Shown here: positions 34,042 through 43,340 of the stretch, piece after piece
How positions within the stretch are numbered: the stretch's first letter is position 1
How the letters are laid out: each line of letters starts with the position of its first letter
Assembly: GCF_001856685.1 (NCBI RefSeq)
Contig: NZ_CP017812.1
Location: 1,178,001 to 1,242,000 of the forward strand
DNA: 64,000 nucleotides
From: Boudabousia tangfeifanii
GTDB lineage: Bacteria; Actinomycetota; Actinomycetes; Actinomycetales; Actinomycetaceae
Direction of reading: 5' to 3'
Made by a program: the position numbers and the translations under genes
The notes under the pieces: generated by a model
Database searches by the model: none
What the model was told of the DNA's origin: nothing
Seen by the model: only the letters and a program-made list of their open reading frames with translations

Positions 34042-36261
34042 ATGACCGAAAAAGGCCGCGTAACCCTGCCCATCGAAGTTGGCATGGACGAAGAAATCAA
34101 AGAACTGATGGAACGTCTCGGGGCAGATGCTGTTCGCAACTCTGATGGTACTGAACTACCCGCAGTTGCCTCGGAGCTTTTCGCCAAGGTTTACTCCACC
34201 TACTTCCCCGCCCGAGGCGACAACGACTGGGCGAAATCAAGGCCACTCGACCGCACTCATTTCTACCTGATGAGTAAGCGCATCCCCGCCCTTACCGAGG
34301 GCGAACTAGTCATTGACGTAATGGACGGCTACTTCGCCCAACAAGTCAGCCCCGATACCGACGTTGACGTCACCAAAATGTGGCAGGTCATTGACCGCAC
34401 CACCGGTGAAACCATCAGCCCCTCCAAGTGGTCACTTGTCGACGATTCGCATGTCAAGCTAGCAGAAGCTATCCCCGGCCACGTTTACACCGTCAACTTC
34501 TTTGCCAAGCAAATGTGGGACTCAACCCAGATGTATAACTACATCACCAACGACTGGCATCTAGACCCGAAGCGTTGCAAAGAAATGCCCTACGATGTGC
34601 GCATCCCCGAAACTTGGGAACATATGCAGAGCGCACTCAAGCAATGGTGCCTAGAACACCCCGAAGTTGATGTTGTCCGCTTCACCACCTTCTTCTACCA
34701 CTTCACCTTGGTCTTCAACCATGTGGGCAAAGAAAAGTTTGTTGACTGGTTCGGTTACTCGGCCTCGGTCAGCGAAAGTGCCATGGACGAATTCGCCAAA
34801 GTCTACGGCTACGAACTAACCCCAGAAGATTTCGTAGACGAAGGCTATTACAACAACCCCTTCCGTAGTCCTAAACCGCAGTTCCTAGACTGGATGGACT
34901 TCACTCACCGTTTCGTAACCGAAAAAGCAAAAGAACTGGTGAAGATCACCCACGAGGCCGGTAAAGAAGCCATGATGTTCCTAGGGGACAACTGGATCGG
35001 CATGGAACCATATGGCCCATACTTCCCAGAAATTGGGATGGACGCCGTGGTCGGTTCCGTCGGTTCGGCCGCCACCTGCCGTATGATCAGTGACATTCCC
35101 GGAGTAAAGTACACGGAAGGTCGTTTCCTCCCCTACTTCTTCCCCGATGTATTCAACGCCGAGGGCGACCCAATCGGTGAAGCCAACCGCTCATGGCTCG
35201 ATGCACGCCGAGCAATTGTTCGTTCCCCACTCGATCGTATGGGCTACGGCGGCTACCTTTCGCTTGCTGTTCAGTTCCCCGATTTCGTTAATCGAGTCGA
35301 ACAAATCTGTGAAGAGTTCCGGCAAATCCATATCCAATCCGAAGGCATCCGCCCAGCTGATGCCCCATTCACTGTTGGTGTGCTCAACGCTTGGGGCAAG
35401 ATTCGGTCTTGGCAGACCCACATGGTGGCACACGCCCTGTGGTACAAGCAGATATACACCTACCTTGGGGTAATCGAATCCTTGGCGGGTCTACCCTTCG
35501 AGGTCAAGTTCCTCTCCTTCGAAGACGTCGAAAATGGCGTCCCTGATGAAATCGGCGTCTTGATTAACGCTGGTAGCGCCGGGACCGCTTTCAGTGGTGA
35601 CCTTGCTTGGGGTAATACCCAGCTAGTAACCACCATTCGTCAATGGGTAGCTGACGGTGGCGCCTTTATCGGTGTGGGTGAGCCTTCTGCTTACCAGCAA
35701 AACGGCGCATTCCTCCAGCTCTCCGATGTACTTGGAGTTGAACGCGAAACCCACCTGACCCTCAATACCGACAAGTACCATGAGGTGACAACAGACCACT
35801 TCATCACCGCTGATCTTGCCGAAGCCTTCGATGACGGTGAAGGTGGCGGAGATGTCTACGCCCTCGATGAGAACACCAAGGTCTTGGCTATGAAGGACGG
35901 ATCCGTCCAGATTGCAGCACACGCCTACGGTCATGGTCGAGCCGTCTACCTTTCCGGCCTACCATACAGCTCCGAAAACTCACGCCTGCTCCACCGCGCA
36001 CTATACTGGGCTGCGAACCGCGAGCAAACCTTTGAAAACAACTGGCATTGCGACAATATCTACACTGAAGTTGCCTACTACCCCTCGGCTAACAAGATCT
36101 TCGTTTACAACAACACCGAAGAAACCCAGTCGACTCGAGTACACGGCCACGGCAAGGTTTGGACCGCAATTCTAGGCAGCGCTGGTTCCCAGTGGATTGA
36201 CCTCAACGAAAACCCCGGAGAGGCCGCTGCCGGAGACAACCCTGTTTCGGCAATAATCTAA
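34042..36261 (+). CDS. lnpA: Galacto-N-biose/lacto-N-biose phosphorylase (GH112)
   Basis: This enzyme cleaves beta-1,3-galactosyl-N-acetylhexosamines with phosphate, giving galactose-1-phosphate and GalNAc or GlcNAc. The 739 residues are full length. The start KGRVTLPIEVGMDEEIKELMERLGADAVRNSDGTEL-type region, the VVDRTTGE segment and the barrel motif DVVRFTTFFYHFTLVFN match the bifidobacterial enzymes. It is intracellular (no signal). It follows its DeoR regulator by 9 bases and ends at a long terminator. No transporter for the disaccharide is adjacent. Confidence 0.92.
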   Translation: MTEKGRVTLPIEVGMDEEIKELMERLGADAVRNSDGTELPAVASELFAKVYSTYFPARGDNDWAKSRPLDRTHFYLMSKRIPALTEGELVIDVMDGYFAQQVSPDTDVDVTKMWQVIDRTTGETISPSKWSLVDDSHVKLAEAIPGHVYTVNFFAKQMWDSTQMYNYITNDWHLDPKRCKEMPYDVRIPETWEHMQSALKQWCLEHPEVDVVRFTTFFYHFTLVFNHVGKEKFVDWFGYSASVSESAMDEFAKVYGYELTPEDFVDEGYYNNPFRSPKPQFLDWMDFTHRFVTEKAKELVKITHEAGKEAMMFLGDNWIGMEPYGPYFPEIGMDAVVGSVGSAATCRMISDIPGVKYTEGRFLPYFFPDVFNAEGDPIGEANRSWLDARRAIVRSPLDRMGYGGYLSLAVQFPDFVNRVEQICEEFRQIHIQSEGIRPADAPFTVGVLNAWGKIRSWQTHMVAHALWYKQIYTYLGVIESLAGLPFEVKFLSFEDVENGVPDEIGVLINAGSAGTAFSGDLAWGNTQLVTTIRQWVADGGAFIGVGEPSAYQQNGAFLQLSDVLGVERETHLTLNTDKYHEVTTDHFITADLAEAFDDGEGGGDVYALDENTKVLAMKDGSVQIAAHAYGHGRAVYLSGLPYSSENSRLLHRALYWAANREQTFENNWHCDNIYTEVAYYPSANKIFVYNNTEETQSTRVHGHGKVWTAILGSAGSQWIDLNENPGEAAAGDNPVSAII

Positions 36262-36271
36262 TTTCTTGACC

Positions 36272-36323
36272 AAAACTTTGTGGGGTAGCAACCAGATTCG
36301 GTTGCTACCCCACAAAGTTTTAC
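36272..36323. terminator. Bidirectional terminator between lnpA and obg
   Basis: A perfect 22-bp stem (36272-36293 with 36300-36321) and a 6-base loop; the plus strand ends GTTTTA and the minus strand runs GTTTTGG. It is the longest perfect stem noted in the window and isolates two convergent genes. Confidence 0.9.
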
Positions 36324-36364
36324 CATGTCGCATTCGCGACTGGACACGCCGTTAGAAACGCTTA

Positions 36365-37891
36365 CTAGTCGCGATCTGGATCAGTCCAGACTCCAGCTTC
36401 ACGCTCAGTCCACAGCTCTTCACGAGCAGCGGCCTTGGCATCCATCCGGTCGTAGTATTCTGCGCGCTTTTCCGCACGAGTCTTACGGCCAGAATCTTCC
36501 AAACGCAAGTCAGTACCACGACGACCGAGTAGCTCGGCCCCAGTTTGCATGGTTGGTTCCCAATCGAAAATGACGCCACCATCAATCGGGCCAATCACCA
36601 CAGTCACCCCAGGCGTGGCACCAGCGGCAAAGAGTTGTTCTTCCACTCCCGCGTTAGCCAAGCGGTCAGCCAAGAAGCCAACTGCTTCATCGTTAGCAAA
36701 GTCGGTCTGCTTAACCCAGCGTTCTGGTTTCGAGCCTCGTACCTGGAAAATAGTTTCCCCATTAGCTTGAACGGTACGGACAGTAATCTCATCACGTTGA
36801 GCCGGACGATCTGGACGCAAGACGACTGGGCGAGGATTCTCGGCCTCGGCCAATACTTGCTCACGATGATCGGCGACCATCTTAGCCAAAGCAAAAGAGA
36901 GTTCTTTCAGCCCATGATGCGTAACCGCAGAAACGGCAAAAGCTGGGTATCCCAATTCGCTGATCTCTGGGGCGACCATTTTGGCCATGGTCAAACCATC
37001 GGGCACATCGACTTTATTCAACACAATCACTCGAGGGCGTTCCATCAATGGTACGTACCCTTCAATCTCGCCGAGGTCGCCCTCGTACTGGGCTAGTTCG
37101 GCCTCGATGGTTTTCAAGTCTGATAATGGATCGCGTTCAGATTCCAAGGTGGCCGTATCAAGCACGTGGACAATCACTGCACAGCGTTCAATATGACGCA
37201 AGAACTCATGCCCGAGCCCCTTACCGGCACTAGCCCCAGGAATCAAACCTGGCACGTCGGCAATGGTATAACGGTCATCTCCGGCCTGGACTACACCCAA
37301 GTTAGGGACCAAAGTGGTGAAAGGATAGTCCGCGATCTTTGGGCGAGCTGAGCTCAAAGCCGCAATCAAAGAAGACTTACCAGCCGAGGGAAAACCAACC
37401 AAAGCCACGTCAGCCACCGACTTTAGCTCGATGCGCACCTCAACTTCGTCACCGGGTTCACCTAGCAGTGCGAAACCTGGTGCCTTACGCTTACTGGATG
37501 CTAAGGCCGCATTACCGAGGCCACCACGGCCACCACCAGCAACCAAGAAAGAGTCGCCTTCACGAGTAAGATCGGCAAGAATATTGCCCTTCTTGTCTTT
37601 CACCACGGTTCCGGCGGGAACCGGCAAACGAAGAGTTTCCCCATTCTTGCCGTGGCGGAAGTCGCCCATGCCAGGCTGGCCGTTACCGGCACGCTGATGT
37701 GGCGAACGATGATAAGGCAAAAGTGTGGTCTCTTGCGAATCAACCACTAGCCAAACGTCACCACCATTACCACCATTGCCCCCATCAGGGCCACCGAGTG
37801 GCTTGAACTTCTCACGGTGAACGGAAGCACAGCCGTGCCCGCCTTTACCGCCTTGCGCGAATAGGGTGACAGCATCAACGAATGAGGCCAT
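36365..37891 (-). CDS. obg: GTPase Obg/CgtA
   Basis: Obg is an essential GTPase of 50S assembly and stress signalling. The 508-residue protein has the glycine-rich Obg fold ([31 protein letters not shown]). The G domain shows [11 protein letters not shown] (G1), [10 protein letters not shown] (G3) and LNKVDVPDG (G4). The actinobacterial C-terminal OCT domain follows (about 380-440, [16 protein letters not shown]) with a charged tail. It follows rpmA in the conserved rplU-rpmA-obg order; the proBA genes that often come next are absent here. Confidence 0.96.
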   Translation of the reverse strand: MASFVDAVTLFAQGGKGGHGCASVHREKFKPLGGPDGGNGGNGGDVWLVVDSQETTLLPYHRSPHQRAGNGQPGMGDFRHGKNGETLRLPVPAGTVVKDKKGNILADLTREGDSFLVAGGGRGGLGNAALASSKRKAPGFALLGEPGDEVEVRIELKSVADVALVGFPSAGKSSLIAALSSARPKIADYPFTTLVPNLGVVQAGDDRYTIADVPGLIPGASAGKGLGHEFLRHIERCAVIVHVLDTATLESERDPLSDLKTIEAELAQYEGDLGEIEGYVPLMERPRVIVLNKVDVPDGLTMAKMVAPEISELGYPAFAVSAVTHHGLKELSFALAKMVADHREQVLAEAENPRPVVLRPDRPAQRDEITVRTVQANGETIFQVRGSKPERWVKQTDFANDEAVGFLADRLANAGVEEQLFAAGATPGVTVVIGPIDGGVIFDWEPTMQTGAELLGRRGTDLRLEDSGRKTRAEKRAEYYDRMDAKAAAREELWTEREAGVWTDPDRD

Positions 37892-37967
37892 CTTGCCTCC
37901 TTAAAATAGCAATGGCAAGTTGATTAACCTGCCGTGATAAAAAGATTATCAAAGAAGATATAAAAGC

Positions 37968-37998
37968 GGGGCGCGTAGCTCAATGCCACGCGCCCCCA
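37968..37998 (-). terminator. Partial terminator between rpmA and obg
   Basis: GGGGCGCGT (37968-37976) pairs with 37988-37996. On the minus strand the stem is followed by GCTTTTATA. It would reduce obg transcription relative to the ribosomal protein genes. Confidence 0.65.
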
Positions 37999-38017
37999 AG
38001 CTTTTAGCTGATTAAAA

Positions 38018-38269
38018 TCAGGCGGAAACCACGTTCACCACACGGCGACCACGGCTGTTGCCGAATTCCACTGCACCAGCAGCGGTAGCAAACAAAGTGT
38101 CATCCTTGCCGCGGCCTACGTTTAGGCCTGGGTGGAAGTGGGTGCCACGCTGGCGAACAATGATTTCACCGGCGCCAACTAGCTGACCACCGAAACGCTT
38201 AACGCCTAGGCGCTGTGCGTTCGAGTCACGACCGTTCTTGGAAGAACCAAGACCTTTCTTATGTGCCAT
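38018..38269 (-). CDS. rpmA: 50S ribosomal protein L27
   Basis: L27 lies at the peptidyl-transferase centre. The 83-residue sequence [27 protein letters not shown] and the block after [16 protein letters not shown] match the family along its length. The N-terminus starts directly at MAHKK without the cleavable Firmicutes extension. It follows rplU by 31 bases. Confidence 0.97.
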   Translation of the reverse strand: MAHKKGLGSSKNGRDSNAQRLGVKRFGGQLVGAGEIIVRQRGTHFHPGLNVGRGKDDTLFATAAGAVEFGNSRGRRVVNVVSA

Positions 38270-38300
38270 TTCGGTACTACCTTTCTTTCGTCAGGAAAGA

Positions 38301-38621
38301 TCACGCAATAGCGGTGATCTTGACCGTCGTAAGCTTCTGGCGGTGACCCATACGCTTCCGGTAGCCGGTCTTGTTCTTGTATTTGATAATTGAAATCTTA
38401 GGACCCTTAGCGGGGGCCACAACCTCTGCGGAAACCTTGACTTTTTCAAGTTCTTTAGATCCGGTGGTGACCTTGTCACCATCGACCAACATCAGCGGCT
38501 GGAAGTCGACAGTTTCGCCAACTTCAGCAGCCAGCTTGTCGACGACGACGACATCACCGACGGACACCTTTTCCTGTCGGCCGCCGGCCTTGACAATCGC
38601 GTAGACCACGTTGCTGCTCAT
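38301..38621 (-). CDS. rplU: 50S ribosomal protein L21
   Basis: The 106-residue L21 contains [19 protein letters not shown] near the start and the C-terminal [15 protein letters not shown] typical of the family. ATG 38621 follows AAAAGAG; an upstream in-frame ATG at 38648 lacks a signal and would add nine untypical residues. It precedes rpmA and follows rne by 182 bases. Confidence 0.96.
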   Translation of the reverse strand: MSSNVVYAIVKAGGRQEKVSVGDVVVVDKLAAEVGETVDFQPLMLVDGDKVTTGSKELEKVKVSAEVVAPAKGPKISIIKYKNKTGYRKRMGHRQKLTTVKITAIA

Positions 38622-38803
38622 CTCTTTTAGAAAACGAATACTTACCATTGGGTGAAAGGAAGTCGAAGAATCGAATTCTCTCTCAACACCGAGTATCTAA
38701 TGTACTCTACCTTGACCTTTTCGGCAACTATTAACGACGTAATGTCGCCTAGAAGGCTGTGGCATTAGACACTAGATATCTCTTATCTCTGTTCAGCCTC
38801 AGC

Positions 38804-41449
38804 CTAAGCTTCTGGCTGTTCAGACTCGTTAGATTGTACCTCACCACTAGGGTTCACATCGGGCGACACTACCCCTTCGGTAGTTGCTACCCGACGACGA
38901 GCCCGACGTGGAGCTACTGCTCTAACTTGATGACTGCGGGTCGAAGCTGCCTTAGTTTGGCGAGTTTCTGCAGTTTCTAGTTCCCCTAAGGCACGTTCTG
39001 CTTCAGGGGTAGCACTTGCACCCGAAGTTTCTGAGGCCGCCTCTGGTTGAGTAATCTCACTTCCAGAAACAGCGTTTTGCCCTGAAGTGCTGGCAGTAGT
39101 CACGACCCCGCCAGAGGTGGCGACACGACGTTTGCGCGCTTTAGGCACAGTCACTTCGTTACTAGGTTCATTCGCAGCCTGTTTGTTTGGAGCTGCTACC
39201 TGTGAATCGCTGCCATCAGTTTCAGCCCCCTTTGCCGCTGATTTCTTTTTGCCACTCTTAGCTTTCGAATCGCTCTTGCTAGTCTTCTGCTTCGCGTCTC
39301 GCGACTTTTTAACCCCAGACTTTTTAGTATTCTGGGTGTCAATAATTTCTTCAGCGGCTTCCTCAACCACGGCAATCGCATCTTGGAGCGCCTCTTCTGC
39401 AGCTTCTTCCGACTTCAAAGAGGCCTGAGCGATCGCTGTCATTGCGGCGGTCACCTTGGCATGCTCGGCTTTAGCTGCGGCTTCTGCCCGTGCTTTAGCT
39501 TTCGCCGCATTAGCGCTTTCTTTCTTATTGCGTTTGCTAGGCTTTTCAAAAGCATCGAGGATGTCATCGCGTTCGCGTTCAATTGGTTTGTCATGGACGA
39601 TGAAGCCTCGTCCGCCACAGCATTCACATTCAGTTGAGAATGCTTCAACTAAACCTTGACCAACACGCTTACGGGTCATTTGGACCAAACCGAGGGCGGT
39701 TACTTCTGAAACCTGGTGGCGAGTGCGATCTCGTCCTAGGCATTCGACTAGCCGACGCAGAACCAAGTCGCGATTCGATTCGAGCACCATGTCAACAAAG
39801 TCGATCACGATAATGCCACCGATATCTCGCAAGCGAAGCTGGCGAACAATCTCTTCTGCCGCTTCAAGGTTATTCTTGGTGACAGTTTCTTCAAGGGTGC
39901 CACCCGAACCGGTATAACGACCCGTGTTCACGTCGATCACTGTCATAGCTTCGGTACGGTCAATTACCAAAGAACCACCGGAAGGCAACCAAGCCTTACG
40001 ATCCATTCCCTTTGCCAGTTGTTGATCTACTCGGTAGCTGGCAAAGATGTCTTCCTCGCCCTCGTACTTTTCCAACCTTGGGGCAAGTTCTGGAGAAAGT
40101 TCCTTGACGTACTCGCTAATCGTCTCCCAAGCATTTTCGCCAGAAACAATTAGCTTTGTGAAGTCCTCATTGAAGATGTCACGGACCACACGCACAGCCA
40201 ACTCGGGTTCCGAGCGGACAATATACGGTGCGCCCTTCTTTTTCTTCTGCTTTTTCTCAATCTCGAGCCACTGCTTTTCCAAGCGCTTCACATCAGCGGT
40301 TAGCTGTTCAGCGGTAGCCCCTTCTGCGGCAGTACGTACAATCACACCAAAGCCCTTAGGCACAATCTGACGCAGAATCTTCTTTAGACGGACGCGTTCC
40401 TTTTCCGGCAGCTTGCGTGAAATGCCAGTCATGGAACCAGAAGGAACCAACACTAGGTAACGTCCAGCTAGCGTAATCTGGCTGGTCAGACGAGCACCCT
40501 TATGACCAATTGGATCCTTAGTTACCTGGACGAGAACTGAATCCCCCGAGGAAAGAGCTTTTTCAATCCGGCGCTGCTTGCCAGCCATATCCGAGATATC
40601 CCAGTTGACTTCACCAGCATAAAGGACACCATTGCGCCCCTCGCCGATATCAACGAAGGCAGCTTCCATCGAAGGCAAAACATTCTGGATTTTACCTACA
40701 TAGACATTACCGACTTTAGAAGTCTGGGCACGACGGGCAACATAATGTTCAACTAGAAGACCGTCCTCGATCACGGCAATCTGATTGAGGCCGTCACGCT
40801 CACGCACTAGCATCAATCGTTCGACTGACTCCCGGCGCGCCAAGAACTCCGCTTCGGTTACAACAGTCTTTTTACGACCTTCTTTACGGCCTTCCTTACG
40901 ACGCTGCCGTTTAGCCTCAAGACGGGTAGAACCTTTCAGCGCGGTCACTTCATCCTTAGGATCGCGCTCATCTGCCGTTTCGACCTCGGCATCATTATCA
41001 GCCACACGGGTACGGCGGCGACGGCGACGACGGCTGCCGCTACCAAGTTCTTCATCTTCGTCGACTGCCTCAACCGAGCGCTCTTGCTCGCGATCATCGT
41101 CCGATTCCGAGCTCACTGCTTTACGCCGAGTGCGACGTTTCGAGCTTTTTGACTCATCGTCCGCCTCAACCCGTTCATCACTTCGATTTTTTCGAGTTCG
41201 ATTGCGACGCGAGGACTGCTCGTCTTCAAGCTCAAGATTAGCTTCAACCTCATCAACATTTTTGCGACGGTTTCCCTTAGACCGAGGACGGCGGTATTCC
41301 TCGTCCTCGTCAGAAACCTTAGGCTTTCTAATCACCAAAGTTGGATCTGGCGCTTGAAACAGCGGCGCCATGGCAGCGGGCTGCACGATCGGCTTTGCGG
41401 GCGCAGTCTGCTCTGGCTCAGCTTGGCTGAACAAATCAATATTCGTCAT
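38804..41449 (-). CDS. rne: Ribonuclease E/G
   Basis: RNase E/G processes rRNA and starts mRNA decay. The 881-residue protein follows the actinobacterial plan. A long charged N-terminal part (about 1-245, rich in RRRRRR, EEDE and KK tracts) precedes the catalytic core. The core has the S1 domain (VGNVYVGKIQNVLPSMEAAF), the DNase-I-like catalytic region VIDVNTGRYTG and GGIIVIDFVDM, and the zinc-link cysteines CECCGGRGF. A disordered Lys/Ala/Glu-rich tail follows. ATG 41449 is chosen (GGAG about 10 bases upstream). It heads the rne-rplU-rpmA-obg block. Confidence 0.94.
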   Translation of the reverse strand: MTNIDLFSQAEPEQTAPAKPIVQPAAMAPLFQAPDPTLVIRKPKVSDEDEEYRRPRSKGNRRKNVDEVEANLELEDEQSSRRNRTRKNRSDERVEADDESKSSKRRTRRKAVSSESDDDREQERSVEAVDEDEELGSGSRRRRRRRTRVADNDAEVETADERDPKDEVTALKGSTRLEAKRQRRKEGRKEGRKKTVVTEAEFLARRESVERLMLVRERDGLNQIAVIEDGLLVEHYVARRAQTSKVGNVYVGKIQNVLPSMEAAFVDIGEGRNGVLYAGEVNWDISDMAGKQRRIEKALSSGDSVLVQVTKDPIGHKGARLTSQITLAGRYLVLVPSGSMTGISRKLPEKERVRLKKILRQIVPKGFGVIVRTAAEGATAEQLTADVKRLEKQWLEIEKKQKKKKGAPYIVRSEPELAVRVVRDIFNEDFTKLIVSGENAWETISEYVKELSPELAPRLEKYEGEEDIFASYRVDQQLAKGMDRKAWLPSGGSLVIDRTEAMTVIDVNTGRYTGSGGTLEETVTKNNLEAAEEIVRQLRLRDIGGIIVIDFVDMVLESNRDLVLRRLVECLGRDRTRHQVSEVTALGLVQMTRKRVGQGLVEAFSTECECCGGRGFIVHDKPIERERDDILDAFEKPSKRNKKESANAAKAKARAEAAAKAEHAKVTAAMTAIAQASLKSEEAAEEALQDAIAVVEEAAEEIIDTQNTKKSGVKKSRDAKQKTSKSDSKAKSGKKKSAAKGAETDGSDSQVAAPNKQAANEPSNEVTVPKARKRRVATSGGVVTTASTSGQNAVSGSEITQPEAASETSGASATPEAERALGELETAETRQTKAASTRSHQVRAVAPRRARRRVATTEGVVSPDVNPSGEVQSNESEQPEA

Positions 41450-41796
41450 AGTAATAAATCTCCAATATGGTGCCTTGGCATCTATCAGGCACTCGTACCG
41501 CTCCGTGCGGCGAAAATCTGTGGGGCGCAATGCCGGAACAACCTAAAGTTGTAAGCTCGATACCACTAGCCTACCCAAATGATACCAGCCCAATTGCTAG
41601 TGTGATTAGCTGACAGTTGTCTCAACGAGTCAATACGCCCTCGGCAAAATGTAAAAATTGCAAATTTCAAGAACTCAAAGCATGGACTTTAGTAGTCTCA
41701 AAGTCATTACAATTCGGCTAGTTTTCGTACATTACGCCATAAAACCTACTAACATAGAGACTGAAATACTATTACTCTTAACGAAAGGTGGAGCGA
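41450..41796. promoter_or_regulatory. Divergent spacer between rne and cydA
   Basis: This 347-base region must contain promoters for both rne and cydA. It is AT-rich toward cydA (for example CATAAAACC and ATACTATTACTC), but I could not choose convincing -35/-10 pairs or an operator. No gene is visible. Confidence 0.4.
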
Positions 41797-43317
41797 GTGG
41801 TAACCCTACCTGCTGCCTTAGATGCGCTAACAGTTGCGCGCTGGCAATTCGGTATCACAACCGTGTATCACTTCATCCTCGTGCCGCTAACCATTGGACT
41901 TTCGGTCATGGTAGCCATCATGCAAACCATGTGGCTCAAGACCCAAAAAGAATCTTGGCTCAAAGCGACACGTTTCTTCGGCAAGCTATTCCTAATTAAC
42001 TTTGCTTTGGGTGTAGCTACCGGTATTGTGCAAGAATTCCAGTTTGGGATGAACTGGTCTGAATACTCCCGTATGGTCGGCGATATCTTCGGCGCCCCAC
42101 TAGCCATCGAAGCACTCCTAGCATTCTTTATGGAATCAACCTTCCTCGGGCTATGGATCTTCGGTTGGGGCAAGCTATCCCCCAAGCTACACACTGCCAT
42201 GATTTGGTTGGTTGCCGCGGGCGTTAACTTCTCCGCCCTATGGATTTTGGGCGCAAACTCGTGGATGCAGCACCCAGTGGGTGCCGCTCTAAACCCTGAA
42301 ACTGGCCGTTTTGAACTTGATGGCTTTGCTGGTTTCGGAGCCGTCGTCGCAAATCCAAAACTATGGCTCACTTTCTTCCACGTCGTCCTTTCCTCTTGGA
42401 TGGTTGCGGGCACCCTGATCGCTGGTCTTTCCATCTGGTGGATGATTCGCGCTAACAAGGCAGGTGGCGAAGGTACTGAACAAGCCAAAAATATTTGGCA
42501 TCCAGTGGCCCGCTTCGGCATCTTGATTTTGTTCATTGGTGGTCTTGGTACCGCCATCTCTGGCGACCTGCAGGGCCAGTACTTGGTGAAGGAACAGCCC
42601 ATGAAGATGGCTGCCGCAGAGTCCCTCTGTGAAACCCAGAAGGCGGCATCGTTCACCGTGGCCGCTTGGGGTGACTGCCAGTCTGAAGAAGGTGTCAAGC
42701 GATTCATTGAAATCCCTGGCCTCTTCTCCTTCCTAGCTACTCACGATTTCAATGCAGAAGTTGAAGGTGTAAAGAACCTACAGCAGAAGAACGTTGAAAT
42801 CTTCAACGCCAATAAAGCCTTCACCGACAAATACGGCGATGCCAGCCAGTACGACTTTGCTCCTAATGCAAACGCTTCCTTCTGGTCTTTCCGTTTCATG
42901 ATCGGCCTTGGCCTCTTCTCAATGTTGCTAGCCATCGCTGGTTGGTGGTTTACCCGTAAGGGCAATATTCCTGATCAGAACTGGCTCGCAAAGCTAGCTA
43001 TTATTTCTTTGCCATTCCCCTTCCTCGGTTCTTCCTTCGGATGGATCTTTACGGAAATCGGCCGTCAGCCATGGGTAGTCGTACCTAACTTTGCCACTGG
43101 TTCCGACCCAGTTGGTGACGTCTTCATGATGACCCAAGCAGGTGTTTCTGGTTCCGTTTCGGCTGGAGCTATGTTGACTACCTTGATTGTCTTCACGCTA
43201 CTGTACGCCGCACTCGGTGTGGTTTGGTTCTGGCTCATGCGCCGCTACGCCCTCGAAGGCATTACGTCCAAGTCGTCTAACGGACACGAGGGGCACGACC
43301 TCTCGTTCTCCTACTGA
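41797..43317 (+). CDS. cydA: Cytochrome bd oxidase subunit I
   Basis: CydA carries the haems of the bd-type quinol oxidase, a high-oxygen-affinity terminal oxidase. The 506-residue membrane protein shows ARWQFGITTVYHF (haem-ligand His), FGMNWSEYSRMVGDIFG, EPMKMAAAE-like QPMKMAAAE after the Q loop start, and GRQPWVV near the end. The Q loop is the short type. GTG 41797 with GGTGGAG upstream is preferred; GTG 41788 is possible. It is followed by cydB after 23 bases. Confidence 0.95.
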   Translation: MVTLPAALDALTVARWQFGITTVYHFILVPLTIGLSVMVAIMQTMWLKTQKESWLKATRFFGKLFLINFALGVATGIVQEFQFGMNWSEYSRMVGDIFGAPLAIEALLAFFMESTFLGLWIFGWGKLSPKLHTAMIWLVAAGVNFSALWILGANSWMQHPVGAALNPETGRFELDGFAGFGAVVANPKLWLTFFHVVLSSWMVAGTLIAGLSIWWMIRANKAGGEGTEQAKNIWHPVARFGILILFIGGLGTAISGDLQGQYLVKEQPMKMAAAESLCETQKAASFTVAAWGDCQSEEGVKRFIEIPGLFSFLATHDFNAEVEGVKNLQQKNVEIFNANKAFTDKYGDASQYDFAPNANASFWSFRFMIGLGLFSMLLAIAGWWFTRKGNIPDQNWLAKLAIISLPFPFLGSSFGWIFTEIGRQPWVVVPNFATGSDPVGDVFMMTQAGVSGSVSAGAMLTTLIVFTLLYAALGVVWFWLMRRYALEGITSKSSNGHEGHDLSFSY

Positions 43318-43340
43318 GAATCGCAGAAAGGAAATAAGAA

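Noticed and set aside
40785..41357. 190-residue Arg/Ser-rich open frame antisense to rne
   Set aside because: It mirrors the charged repeats of RNase E; composition alone explains the open frame.
41868..42707. 279-residue open frame antisense to cydA
   Set aside because: It lies wholly opposite an unambiguous oxidase subunit, has no ribosome binding site and reads as a low-complexity shadow of the coding strand.
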